DNA of 64,000 bases from Fallopia convolvulus. Its lineage: Eukaryota > Streptophyta > Magnoliopsida > Caryophyllales > Polygonaceae. The stretch lies in the NCBI GenBank assembly GCA_964016875.1, contig OZ024737.1:30567683-30631682 (forward strand), given 5' to 3'. Made by a program: the position numbers and the translations under genes. Within the stretch, counting starts at the first letter, position 1. Every line of letters begins with the position of its first letter. This document shows positions 11,901 to 23,610 of this stretch, one piece after another. The notes under the pieces are model-generated. The model saw only the letters and a program-made list of their open reading frames with translations, was not told the origin of the DNA and ran no database searches.

Positions 11901-12543
11901 GCCAAAGAGAGAAAAAGGAAATCGAATGCCAATCAAAATTGCGCTTGGCTGAGAGAAAGGAATGCGAAGAGCTCCGTTGAGAAGAAGACATCAGAAAACG
12001 GATGGATGGGTTGAGTTCAGGCGAATATGCTTAATAAGGAAGTTCTACAATTAGCAAGTCCTTTCCATCATGTATGCATTGCAGGGTCAATCAATGCACA
12101 TATATATTTTACCATCAAAATAAGCTTTTCTCTATTCATCTTTTTCAATTATGTGGACATTAAAAAGCAATAGATGTTACAGTATTATTTTCCTTTGCAA
12201 TGTTGACTCTTTAATGTTGACCAATAATTCATTAAAAATCTTATAATCAAAACTACATAATCATATGGGATAAAATATTATATATAAGACATTAATCATT
12301 GACATAATAGATTGTATGAAACCAAACCCGAATCTTTGAAAAAAGAAACCAGGCTTGGACTCGTACGACCATATATTCAACTCCTTCATACAAAGGAGTT
12401 TCGTCTATTTTTCAATCTTGGAAGCTGAAAACTCAAAATAAAATTTTAAAAAAAAGGACAAGCTCTGGTAAAAGATCACTTGCTAACTATCAATGAACAA
12501 ATCACAAAAGCATAAAAAACGAAACCCTAAATGATCAGCAAAA
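11901..12543. other. Intergenic between RabGAP and RUS1-type gene
   Basis: Upstream of the RabGAP and downstream of the RUS1-type gene. An ATG with an open frame of about 46 codons occurs at the right of the RabGAP first exon (minus, near 11990), but it runs into a stop and cannot join the TBC frame. AT-rich sequence follows to 12543 with no gene. Confidence 0.5.
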
Positions 12544-15500
12544 CTAGCTTAGGCTTATCCGAGTAGATGCAGGTCTAGCAACGAGTCCATCAGCAGCCCA
12601 GCCTGCCAGTTCACTGTCGTTTTTGACATGGTTGAATTCCCTTTGTGCATACTCAAGAGAAATCTGCAGCTTTCCACCAAGTCTACAATCATCAGCTGCA
12701 CTCCGAGATTTTATTCCTGCGTTTTGCTCCAGCCAGTAAAGGTAGTTCACCTGGAACAATGACTTCAGCATGTCGAGTGGCGTCGCACTTTCTTTCAGGA
12801 CCACCTGAACCCCAAAATAAAAATAAAAAAATAAAAAGTTGATTTAAGCCCCTAAAAAGGTGTAGCATAAGAAAAGCAAGAAGAGAATTCAAGATTACTT
12901 ACACAAAACTTATTGTTGTGTTCAGTTAAGATGTAGCTCTCGTCTCTGTATAAATCGAACAGAGCAACTGCATCCTCTTTACTCCGAGTAATATTACTGA
13001 GCTTGGATCCAAGCTGCAAGCGACGGTCAATATTTGCAGCTGCGTCTTTGGCTGCACCAGTCAGGACTCCATTCTCAAGCTGAAAAAGTATGACTAATAA
13101 TTAGCAACTTTCACATCTTCAGAGGATCATGACATGACACCATGTTTCTACGTAGTCAGAAGTTTTCATAACACATATGAGATTCCCATTGAAAATAATT
13201 AGCAACGGAAGAGAAGGCAATGATTACGTAGTATTGTGAGTTAAATAATTAGCCATGAATAAGCTATGGCTAAAATCAGACACGGATTATAGTCTTAACT
13301 ACATCTGCTGAATAAACCATTATATCAGCCATGCTTGCCATTACTACCTGCTGACAAATTGGTCACAGGATGAAAACCACACACTCGATCTTACAACATC
13401 AACATCATTGCCCCGTAGAGTCCCACTCAAGCGGGATTTGGGGGGTCAAGATGGGGGGCACCCATAACCTGAACATGTCAGGAGGATGCGTCCGATAGAC
13501 CCAAGGAAAACTGAAATTCAGGTATGTGACAATAATAACTAAATATAGTTAGAATGCACCATAATTGATATAGACACTTGATCTAAGTGCAAAAAAAAAA
13601 TCTAGATGTTGAATAATCAGACAGTTACAGGTGTAAAAAGTTTTTTTGCGAAAAACTATCTGAGCATGAAGAAAAATAGTTAAAACCATACATGCAAAAG
13701 TCTCATACAAAACGCAATGCAGATCCAATTCTCACTAATAAACATGCATCATAGACTCATAGTAAGTTAGTAACATACACTAAATAAAGGAAAGATAATC
13801 TTTAAAGGTAGCAGACTAGCAGTTAAGGAATCACTAACAAGCTCAATTTGATCAATAATAACAAGAGTCCTGTGGGGATGAGATTTTAATGCCAATCAAA
13901 GATAATGTTCGTAGCTGCTGCAGCCATGATTTAAAAAAAAAGTAATAATAACTCAGAAACCACACCAAAAGCATAAACTTACTGCGTGCGATGGTCTCAT
14001 AATGACAAGAGGAACAGCAGGAAAAAAAGGCTCCTCGGCATTCACCTCCTTGATTGGAGGGACTTGACCACTTAGTAAATATTCACTAAAGATTAAACCT
14101 AGAAAAAGTAAATACAAAGACATTAATCCTTTATAATATCATAAGCAAATTTAATAACCAAATTTGAAAATAGGATCATGTGTATACGCCATATCAGTCC
14201 ATTCTATCAATGAATGCATTTAGCAGAAATTACCAACAGAAAACTAATTTTATAAACTGGTATAGATATCGGATATTCAGATTTAAAGGCTGGTATCTAT
14301 CAGCTCAGACAAATCAAGATTGTGAAACAAATTTTCAAATCAAGATTTAGAGGTTCAGAAGCAAGTGAAAAATCAAATTTTCAGCCCAAAAAAGGGAGTC
14401 GGAGGCTCCTATTATTGAAGAGTCATTATATATAGCATCTGTCCTATCTGGCAATTCTTGCCAGCAGGATATAGTAAACACATGTTCCGAAAGCGTTAAA
14501 TTAAGTGACAATAATATATTGAAACAAAAATTTGGTGGCAACATACATCAAGCCAGAATGCATATCTATCATCTTGTTTTTCTTATTCCTGATAAAGTGA
14601 CAAAGTATCTCAAGAATAATTAGCATCGATCTGATAGATAAATATAGTGAGGAAGGTCCTAATGTGTTCATTAATGATAAATGGGTAAAAAGCCAAAAAG
14701 GGTCATGAGTGGTGATGGTTGATTTGGTGAAGAGAATATGTAGCAAACAAATTCACATCTAATCAATAAAGTAGCTTTTGTTTCATAATTCTTAAAAAAG
14801 AATATTGTTATGTTTGACAACTATGCCATTTGATTCTCTACTGAGATGACAGTCACCTAAATAAATAGTAAGTCAAACAATTTCGAACTAGAATTCCAGA
14901 CATTATCATTTTGGGGAAAGCAAAAATATTTCAATCAAACTATCAAAATGCCTAAATTGTAATGTGAGGGGCATCTATATAATATCTATACTAATCGGTT
15001 AAAAGCTGTGAAATTGTAAACAGTGCTCCTGGCAACAAGAATAAGGGCTTCCATCTTAATTTTCTTCATTGGATCCTAACTCGAGACAACTTCGTCAGAA
15101 GCGATGCGTTGGGGCTTTTGACTGACAATACACAGATATATATATATATAATATATAATATATAATATATAGATTATAAGAAATGATGCTTGAACTACTT
15201 AAGAAAGCACTATGGAAATGCTTCTCTTGTACAAACAGAATCCTTGAATCAAAAGTTTAATCCACAAAAATTTGAAGAAGAACAAGAAGAAGACAAAAAG
15301 ATACTTGCTCGATATGGATTCAGGGTTCTCAACTGAATCGACTGGTAAGACTTCAGATTGCAGAACATGTGGATCCAGGTTACCGCACCAAAAGCAGCAA
15401 GAGCAAGTGCTGTAGAGGAACCAGTGCAATTTGCTATTGCTATGCCAATAGCAATACCGATAAACTTGCTCACCATTCCTTGGGCTTCACCCTTTGCAAT

Positions 15501-17309
15501 GACCTGACAAATTATTTGGAAAATAATGTGAAAGATGAGACCTTACATCATCAAAATGAGTAAAATGACTATGCGCCTATATAGATTAGAAGATGCCCTG
15601 GATTCCTCTGCATACTAAAATTTCAGAAGTAGAAGCCTTAGTATTACCTCAGCAAAGTTCCTTTTTGCAGCAAAGCCAGCATAAAAACAGCTTCTTGTAG
15701 CAGCCTATCAAACATAGTGATAGATTGTCATAACAATGGTAAAAAGACTAGGATGAGTCCTTGCACAAAAAATACATATCAAAATCCAAATATTCAAACA
15801 AATATAAAAGAGAGTGGTCTACACATGTTTTTATGCCCCATATGCCTCCTCAATTCATTTTTGAGGAGGAAGGTTAAGAATATTTCAGCTGATACATATT
15901 TGAAAGTATATAATTGGAATGATGTATCTTTTGTGCAAGGATGTAAAGACTTAACCTGGAATAAGGATTTCTAACCAAAAAAAAAAAATCCGGAATAAGA
16001 ATTCAGAGATGGAAAAGAAAGATGACATTATGACAAAAAAAAAACAATTGAGATAATTACAATAAGCTCCTAGATTCAAAAATTAGTAGCCAACTTGAAG
16101 GAAATTCTAGTCCAACCTGAATTAAAGCAGCTGCTGATCGTCCTGCTCCAGCAACAGCCCCAATGAAGACAAAAAGATGAGGAAAAGCTGGAGTTAAGAT
16201 CTCCAATCCAAAAGCAGCATTCTCCAAAAGATCAGCAAACAACCTCCATCCTTTTGGATTAACATCAAAATGCCGCCCATATTTTGACAAAACAATCTTG
16301 CTTAGATATCCAATTCCATCTTTCAGTACCCAATTTATGGCAGCTGCAGTAGGAATGGCCCCTTTACCCAGTCCAACGGCATAAAGCAAAGACTGCAAAG
16401 AATAACCATAGAATTAACATTGATATACCAATATCAGTTGCCCCATAGACACAGAACTATATCCAAAAATCAGACTTTTAAATGTGATACACATAGAAGA
16501 AATACTCATACCTGAGTAGCAAGAACTCCACTGACTTGGCTGGCAATTCCCTGGACACCTCTCCACAAAGAGTACTCCAAGTAATCACTGGTTACACTGT
16601 TAGGAAACCCTTCTGGCAGCATTAAACGCATTAATATATCCTTGCCTTGTGATAATAAATTGTGAATATTTGGAGAAAGTAACTTGAAAAAATCTTGCTC
16701 ATTAGAAGGCAACTGTGATGATGAATCAACAACTACAAACTGATCTTTAGAGGAATCCGGAACAAGTTTAGTCCTCCTACTTCCTGTGACTTCCCATACC
16801 ACCTCTTCATCCATGGGTGGCTCTCCCTTCCCGTCAATACTCCCAATCGCTATAGCAGAATCCAAATAGGAATGGCTAATCCACGTCGCCAATAATAGGA
16901 CACATAATAGACATCGCCTAAGAACTAATTCTGTGCTAAATTTGTCAAAGCAGCCACTAGGTAATTTTAAGAAGTTATAGAACCAATGCAACAAGGGATC
17001 CAAATCACTGTTTTTTTTGTCATCTTCATCATCCTTGTGATGATCATCTCCGCCACCACCACCACCATCATTATTGTTATTGTCATTGTCCTTGCCAGAA
17101 CCGCTGTTGTCCAGAAGTAGCCCAATTTCTGGAGATACAAATCTTTGCACAGACTTCAACACTTTCGAATCAGCTTTTGCACCAATTTTAAAATCGTATC
17201 GGCAAGCAGGCAGCCTAACATTGCTGTATTGTGAAGTGATTTTAGGACAACAGCTTAAAAAGGCCAAATTATGCACTAATAACCTTGAAGGTACGCTAGT
17301 CTGACCCAT
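12544..17309 (-). CDS. RUS1: Protein ROOT UVB SENSITIVE 1-type (DUF647), plastid
   Basis: Seven minus-strand exons: 16512-17309, 16117-16392, 15648-15704, 15305-15503, 13983-14098, 12903-13079, 12544-12804. They sum to 1884 bp, exactly 627 codons plus stop, with GT-AG borders. The DUF647 core starts at about residue 240 and is very close to Arabidopsis RUS1: SDYLEYSLWRGVQGIASQ, SLLYAVGLGKGAIPTAAAIN, DGIGYLSKIVLSKYGRHFDV, VIAKGEAQGMVSKF, LKSYQSIQLRTLNPYRAS. The C-terminal part (ILTEHNNKFC, SLFQVNYLYWLEQNAG) also fits. The N-terminal exon has a transit-peptide-like start, a low-complexity Asn/Gly/His/Asp tract (about residues 75-100) and two hydrophobic stretches. RUS1 works with RUS2 in early seedling development under low UV-B and is linked to vitamin B6 homeostasis; its biochemical activity is not settled. 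Introns are long and AT-rich (the 14099-15304 intron holds a TA microsatellite at 15135-15172). Confidence 0.95.
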
Positions 17310-18020
17310 TGCCTAGTTGCTTATCTGTATAAATTAGCTATAGGCTTTTCCAGCATGTACAAAACCTACCACACATACCTATTTTAGCTTAAGACAGAAT
17401 TTGGTGAGGTTGAAGAAGGCGGTGGTATGAAAGCTGGGGGAGGTGCGCTGCGCGCGTCAGCGGACTGAGCGATGAGCGGCGCTGGCAAGTGGCCTGAGCG
17501 GCGGGAAGGAATCGCGAGAGAGACGAAGGGTGGGATAAGCGGCGTCGCTGGTGGAAGAGTGCGCTGCGAATGGAGGGAAGTAGAGAACAGCCAAACAAGT
17601 AAATTGGGGAAGAGATTCATTTTTTTTTTTTTTTGAAAGAGGTAATAATTCGGAGTACCAAACAAGAATGGTAGTCCGAGAGGCCGTTAAAAAAACGGAA
17701 GCCGTGAACGGCTAAGAGGGTCAATAAAAAGACACCAAAGACAAGCAGAAACGACTACAGATAGTACAAATTCTCGAAAAGGAGAGCAAAGGAGATCGAA
17801 ATCGGGGTGAGTAAAGCACTAAAAAAAGCGCCGCAGGCAACAGGTCAACCCATTCTGGGGTGTGCGAAATGGACAGCTGACGTTCCCTACACCGAAATGA
17901 AAGATCTTCAGAAGTCTCGAAGCACCAAGTGACCTCGCCTTCTACAACTCGATCCGATACATGTCGACCACCGCTCCAGCTCTTTGAAAAAAAGTACCTA
18001 CATTAAGTACGAGCCACTCT
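17310..18020. other. RUS1 5' flank / leader region
   Basis: Upstream of the RUS1 start. A GC-richer pyrimidine/purine stretch (17400-17600) could be 5' leader. Two overlapping minus-strand frames there lack any domain and are not called as genes. Confidence 0.4.
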
Positions 18021-18029
18021 GCAAAAGAA

Positions 18030-18195
18030 ATTTCAATCTTGCACCGCACGTAAAAATACTTGCAGCACAAAAAGGTCACACTTGCAAGGCAAATAAGCCA
18101 AACTTGTAAAGCAAGAAAAGCTAACTTGCCGCTCAAGTAAAGTCAAACCTTGCACCGCAAAAAAAATTCGACCTTGCGATGCAAGTAAGTATTTC
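18030..18195. repeat. Short tandem array of CTTGCnnnGCAAG-type units, period about 23 bp
   Basis: About seven consecutive units start with (A/C)CTTGC or a close variant: near 18031, 18058, 18081, 18103, 18123, 18149 and 18172. Each is an imperfect dyad such as ACTTGCAAGGCAAATAAG or CCTTGCGATGCAAGTAAG, with a conserved A-rich spacer often ending GTCA. Spacing varies from about 20 to 27 bp, so it is a degenerate array rather than a simple microsatellite. It lies about 700 bp upstream of RUS1. No function is known to me. Confidence 0.6.
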
Positions 18196-18199
18196 TAAT

Positions 18200-19048
18200 A
18201 AAAAAATTCTTTAACTTGGTAAATTGATTTTTAATTAAAAAGATTGTAAACTTGGGCTTCACGTATGAACACCATCCGTCCATCCCGCTCAATTAAATTA
18301 TTATTATTGCTTCCGCTATTAAGCGTACAACATTCATTATAAAAAAATTTTTTTTTCATTTTCTCCAAAATTTGCAGAAGTTGGGTACAACAGTGTTGTT
18401 CACAATAGGAGCGGCATTCTCCCGACCGAAGTGGAGGAATGATCCGGTGAACGACGGTTTAAGGAGGGGGGTGAATAGATTGGTCAATAAACCACCGAGC
18501 GGTGGAAAAAGCGGGGCGACGATTTGAGCAGCGGATCAAGAGGGTCGGCGAAATCGGGCTGATCCTAACCCAGATCTAGCCTAGAACATGCTATAGATAT
18601 GGAAATAAATCAAAAGTGAAATTCAAGCCTCTCAAAATCAGATCTAAACCATCACAGAACAAAGGTGAGAGATTCAAATCCAAATAGATAAAGACAAGAT
18701 TTGCTCAAGCAAATAGATGCTCATTGATTTTGGTGGGTTCTCCCCTTTTTGATTTGGCTTTCTCAGCCTATGAGTTATTCTTAATCAGATTTGATTTGGC
18801 TTTCTCAGCCTGTAAGTGAAATCAGATCTGGAAGAAGATGCCTTCTCCTCAAACCCATGGAAGAACAAGAGGAATGATTTGCCAGCCAGATTCAGATAAC
18901 TAGAAGATTTTTTGATGTAGAACATGATAAAAGTTGGGTTTTTGGGGTGGTATTTTTGGGACCGAGGAGAAAGGGTCAAAGGGAGCTTTTTTTCTTTAGT
19001 TATCGAGAGAGCTTGGATTCCACTAAGAGATTCATTTTATTTTTTTGA
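18200..19048. other. Intergenic, LTR-like fragments; no gene
   Basis: A block around 18440-18480 (GTTTAAGGAGGGGGGTGAATAG) resembles the end of a copia-type LTR. A local direct repeat (TTTGATTTGGCTTTCTCAGCC) occurs at 18749 and 18790. Nothing else is recognised. Confidence 0.4.
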
Positions 19049-20284
19049 GGTTTTTGCGTATAAGCACTGCTAAATGATCCACATTTTGCAAGAAATTAGC
19101 TGTTAAAAGGTAATTTATTTTGACACAACTTTTTCCTTAAATTGTACGATTTTACCCTATTACCTATTTGTTTTTAAACAGCTCATGGTTTCATTATCAC
19201 TCTCATTTTTATTCATCTTTCTTCCATAGTTATTACCTTCCAAATCCTTCACTTCTTGTTCCCCTACTTAATCTTCCACAATGTCGATCAATTCTTTCTC
19301 CATCATCTTCTTCTTCCTAATCCTCCTCAGTCCTCTCTCTCCCACCGCCATTGCTTTCGGCGCCCTTACCTGAGTAGACCTTGATCCTAGTGTCTTGTAA
19401 TTTGCCTCTTTCCACATTCCCTCCCTTCCCAGAGCAATCCATCGTCTCGGCCTGCCCCGTCTCCCTCTTCTCCTCGATCTGATCCTCCTGCATCGACAGT
19501 GGCCACGCCTACACCCCCTCCACCGCTCTCGTTGCTGCCTTGTCCTCACTGCCTGATTATACTCCACATATTCCCCTTCCCCCTCTCTCGCCACTCCGGA
19601 ACTGCCATCGGATCCTAGGACATGATGCTTCTCCCTGGCAACTCTGAGACTTGCATCGACGCGCTCGAGGCCACCATGGCCGAGTGAGGCCTCGAGCTCC
19701 TAAGGTCGAACATAACATGCGACGGTATTTACTACTACTGCGGGATTCAACCCCGTCACATAAGCTGCTCCGAGGCATTTTATCTCAACAGAAAGAGAGA
19801 TTTGGTCGGAAACCGCCAAGTGTAGAGACTAGAGAGTGATTGCTTCGGTGACGATGACAACAACGTCCTTGTTGGTTGCTCCAAGTGCCTGAGGAGTCTC
19901 AATAAGATACGTGGTTTGAATGATTTGTTTCAATTAAGGATTTGGTTTGTTTTGTTCGATTTAGGGATTTTAATGGCGAATGGGATGATTGAATTGGGGT
20001 TATTTCTTCTGCCATTCATTACATTTGGTAAAGGTCTTCGAGATAATGTAGTAGAGCCTACCGGTTGTAATTTAAGGAAAACATGGTAAATCTTGTAATT
20101 TTCTTAAAAAACGAAGGGGTAATATGGTAAAATCGCACAATTTAACGGGAAAGCAGACAGAATAGACGATTGGATGGTTTTCCGCGACAAAATTACATTT
20201 AATGGATGTGTCAAAATAAATAGTCGCTTAACGGGTGTTTTCTTGCAATGTCGACCATTTAGCGGGTGGTTATGCTCAAACACC
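19049..20284. mobile_element. MULE-like non-autonomous element carrying a gene fragment
   Basis: The left end GGTTTTTGCGTATAAGCACTGC and the complement of the right end GGTGTTTGAGCATAACCACC align. Similarity continues for about 130 bp (CTAAATG, TGCAAGAAA, ATTTATTTTGACACA, GATTTTACC), with gaps. Ends of this length and form fit Mutator-like elements. The flanking T-rich 9-mers agree only partly (7 of 9), so the target duplication is decayed or obscured. No transposase is present. The interior (19270-19920) looks like a captured host gene segment and is annotated separately. Confidence 0.65.
19281..19917 (+). pseudogene. Captured fragment of a secreted (SPARK/GPI-anchored-like) protein gene
   Basis: On the plus strand, in more than one frame and with stops, the sequence gives a signal-peptide-like start (ATG at 19281: MSINSFSIIFFFLILLS), CNLPLSTFPPFPEQ, then NSETCIDALEATMAE, DGIYYYCGIQPRHISC (frame-shifted) and VGCSKCLRSLNKI. 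Spaced cysteines with a CxxC near the end resemble ectodomains of plant SPARK-domain kinases or GPI-anchored proteins. That family assignment is a guess from memory. The fragment is interrupted by at least three stops or frameshifts and sits wholly inside a MULE-like element, so it is probably a non-functional captured copy. Confidence 0.4.
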
Positions 20285-20794
20285 TTTTTTTTTATAAGTT
20301 CTTGGATTTTGGATTTGGGACATGTTAAACAAATAAATAAAGGGACATGAAACACTTGCACTTGCTGGTTCGATTGGTTTCTTTGATCAATTGTTGTATT
20401 TCCTTGTTTGTTTGTTATGTTATGATTGTCTTCTGTTGTCGGTTTTCGATTTATTTTGAAGATTAAAATTTAAACTACTTTAAAAATTACAAAAGCAATT
20501 AGTTTAATTTGACACTGCAAATACATTTAGAAGAACAACGACCAAATACATATATTGCTCCCTGAACTTATGTCAAATAGTCACTTAGACCCCTGTAGTT
20601 TGCGCTATGCGATTGAATACCTAAATTTTTTTTTGAGACCTATTGAATCCCAAACACTAGGACTTTTTAAACGTGTATTATATGCATGTTGACATGAGCA
20701 ATTTTTTTGTCACCACGATGCCACGTATATGCCACATCAATTGTTTTGATAAAGCAAAAAGGAAAAAAAAAGGACTAAAACATAAAAAAATAAA

Positions 20795-21652
20795 GGGAAA
20801 TTCCGAGTTGTACCCTCGAGTTTTTGGTTTTTCCGAGTGGTGCCATGAAAAAAATTTATTTTGAGTGGTACCTTTGAACTTTTGCAAAAAGTGCAATTCG
20901 TGCCCTTACTTGTAAATTTCGTTAGTTTATAACTAAATTAGTTTATTTTCTAATGAATAAAAATATTTTTGTATTTAATTAAATTAAAAACAAAATTTTA
21001 TTTTAATAACAATTAAAATAAATCATATTATATTAAATTAAAAATATTTTATATATATTTGCCAAGTATATTGTATGTTGTATAATTTAAAATTTTTAAG
21101 TTTAAAAAAATATTATGATATTTATATTATGGTACTCTCGACATAGGTTTTATGTAATAATTTTAAAATTTATTAAAAAAACTAATAGAATTTTCATTAT
21201 GGTACTCTGAACTCTCTAGTCACCTTAAAATTTTAATTTCTATCAATTTTTCAAAAAAATTCAAAATTACTATATAAAGTCTACATGGAAAATTTTAATC
21301 TTGTAATATATTTATTTCAATATAAGTTTTATAATATTTTTTCTTTTAACTTAAAAATTTTGAATTATACACCATCAAATCTACTTGACAAATATATATA
21401 AATACAAAAATTATTTTAATATTTTTATATGATTTATTTTCATTTTTATTAAATTAAAATTGATTTTTAATTTAATTAAATACAAAAATATTTTTTTATT
21501 AGAAAACATACTAATTTAGTTATAAACTAAAGAAAATTACAAGGGCACATGCCAGACATTTGCAAAAGTTAAGGGGTACCATTCGGAATATTTTTTTTTC
21601 AGGGCACCACTTGAAAAAGCCAAAAACTCGAGGGTACTAACCGAAATTTCCC
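20795..21652. mobile_element. Foldback MULE-type MITE, 858 bp, 9-bp target duplication
   Basis: The left end GGGAAATTCCGAGTTGTACC pairs with the complement of the right end GGGAAATTTCGGTTAGTACC. The inverted similarity runs inward almost to the centre (about 21210), so the whole element can fold into one long hairpin. A perfect 9-bp duplication AAAAATAAA flanks it (20786-20794, 21653-21661). It has no coding capacity and is very AT-rich inside. It is inserted into the MULE at 20540-22578. Confidence 0.9.
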
Positions 21653-22133
21653 AAAAATAAATAAATTTGAACTCATCTTCTAAGTTCAAACTTTTGCATG
21701 GAGAGTGGAGACTTGAATATTTTTTTAGACTTGAATAGAATGCTTGTCTCATGATATTGCTTAGATCTAGCGTTATATTGTTTTTGTTGGTTGATCAAGC
21801 ATGATAGATTTTATTTTTGAAGCAATTTTCGGATGAGAAAATTAGGGTTCATGAACCCACAATTTTCAGACTTGAGATTCATATTTATGTGGTCTAGAAC
21901 CTTGGCATTGCTTGAAGATATGAGTAGATCTAAGTTAAATTTATATTTGTCCCATAATTTGATTGTAAATTGCTTGAATTTTCGTGTTTAATTGAAAACT
22001 TGCTTTTGGAGAAGCCGTAAGCGGAGGTGAGAGGTGAGTAGGCGACTTGCCACATCAGCCAATAAGAGCTTAATAGATTCTAATGCGCAAGTATATTGAT
22101 TGAATTGAATAGGAGCAAAGTATAGGAGGCTAA

Positions 22134-22532
22134 CGCTTTGTTCGATAAAACAAGGTTTTTGAAGAGGTGGAGGTTTTACAAGAGGTTTTTGGATAGGTAG
22201 AGATTTTATAATAGGTAGAGCTTTTTTTATTTGAAACCTTCTTAAACCTAATTGAGTGTTTGACATTATAATGTTTTTGAGTAAGTTTTAGCTTTAAATT
22301 ATCAAAAAAGAATTAATTTTATTGATTAACAAAAAAATAGTTTGTTAATTTTTGCAAACCTCCTAAGACCTATCTATCCAAAGGTTTCCTTTTTGTGGTT
22401 TCAAACCTCCTCAAAAACCTCTTAAAACATCCACCCCTTCTAGAAAATCTTGTCTTGCCGAACATTTATTTAGGTAGGTTTTAAATAATAAAAACCTTCA
22501 AAAACCTCCACAAATCTATGCCGAACAGAGCA
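22134..22532. mobile_element. PIF/Harbinger-like MITE, 399 bp, TAA target site
   Basis: Ends CGCTTTGTTCG (left) and, complemented, TGCTCTGTTCG (right), with TAA on both sides (22131-22133, 22533-22535). The sequence outside the element rejoins into a continuous copy of the MULE terminal sequence also seen at 25540-25659. This independently supports the insertion borders. The interior is built from AAACCTCC/GGAGGTTT-like blocks in both orientations. Confidence 0.75.
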
Positions 22533-22933
22533 TAAGTGTTTATTTGAAACAAATTTGGGACCGTTAATGTATTTGGCCGAAGAACAACAGATACAAATAT
22601 CGGCGAAATATATAAATAAGTCCCTGAACTTTCACGATTTTGGCATCCATATCCCTGTACTTTGGGTGTTTTAAATAGGTCCCGAGACTATATATTTTTT
22701 TGTTATTTAAACACAAAATTCTGAAGTGGCAAACCATGTGAGTCTCCAATCTCTTAATTGCGCGTAAAAATAATTCAACACTTTTATAAATACTGACGAG
22801 GAATACTAAAAAAAATTAAAAACTATTATAAAGATATTTCACCACTAGTAATTGAATTTTTTTCTTTTTTTTCTATCTTTTTTTTTTACCCAGATAAAGC
22901 GGTGAAGATGTGCCGGTGAAGAATTACATCGGT

Positions 22934-23407
22934 TAGACCTGTCAAATGGGTTGGGCCGGTCGGGTTCGAGTTTGGGTCAATCGGGTTCGGGTCAAAACGG
23001 GTCACATGTCGTCGGGTCGTAAAATTTCCGGGCTCATATGAACCGGGTTGTTACGGGTTCGGTACGGTTTCAGGTTGATCCAACGGGTCATGATCGTCAA
23101 TTTTGTTAACCTTTATCTTTATATTTATTAAAATAATTAATATTATATTATATAAAATATTATCTAATAATAATAAAATAATAATTTTATACAAAATTAA
23201 TAATAAAATATTGATTTTTTTATTGAAATAATACTTTATCGGGTTGGCCGAGTCAACCCAACGTGTTGGTGACCCAACCCAGTTTTTTCCGGGTCGACCA
23301 GGTTCGGGTTACTCTTGACCCATTGAATTTTGGGTCGGGTTGAAACCCAAAAAACTTCGGGCGGGTCGGGTTGATTTTTCGGGTCGGGTCAAGTTTTGAC
23401 AGGTCTA
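22934..23407. mobile_element. hAT-type MITE, 474 bp
   Basis: Ends TAGACCTGTCAAA at the left and its complement TTTTGACAGGTCTA at the right. The outer arms are rich in CGGGTT/AACCCG blocks and the middle is AT-rich. Flanking 8-mers ACATCGGT and ACAATGGT agree at 6 of 8 positions, consistent with an aged 8-bp hAT duplication. It is nested in the MULE at 22602-24679. Confidence 0.78.
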
Positions 23408-23610
23408 ACAATGGTGAAGATTTGAGATCTCAAATCTCGAGTCCGTCGTTCATGAGGGGCGAAGAAGATGTGCCGGCGGTGAAGAATTCCAACTCGCGAG
23501 TCCATCGTTCCAATGGGGGTCGGTGAAGAATTCCGACTCCCGAGTCTGTCGTTCCAAAGGGGCGAGAAGATATACAGGCAGTTCGTCTCGATTCTTCCTC
23601 TATGGCCGGC

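Larger units (their letters stand above)
20540..22578. mobile_element. MULE-like element, 2.04 kb, 10-bp target duplication
   Basis: A perfect 10-bp duplication GAAGAACAAC flanks the element (20530-20539 and 22579-22588). The ends match as inverted repeats: GACCAAATACATATATTG at the left and, complemented from the right, GGCCAAATACATTAACGG. Next to them is the family text on ACTT..GGGG blocks that is shared with the element at 24742-25659. It has no transposase. It hosts two nested elements (20795-21652 and 22134-22532), so most of its length is secondary insertion. Confidence 0.85.

Noticed and set aside
13400..13520. GC-rich block in a RUS1 intron (ACTCAAGCGGGATTTGGGGG) as a gene or RNA
   Set aside because: It reads like a dispersed intronic repeat fragment; no ends or coding potential could be defined.
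15249..15476. Longer open frame on the minus strand starting at MVSKFIG
   Set aside because: It is part of a RUS1 exon (15305-15503) reading through into the intron, not a separate gene.
17384..17665. Overlapping minus-strand frames upstream of RUS1 rich in Ser, Pro and Leu
   Set aside because: No domain, and both frames end before the RUS1 start; more likely leader or chance openness in pyrimidine-rich DNA.
18030..18195. CRISPR-like spaced repeat
   Set aside because: The genome is a plant, spacing is irregular (about 20-27 bp) and units are degenerate, without true unique spacers.
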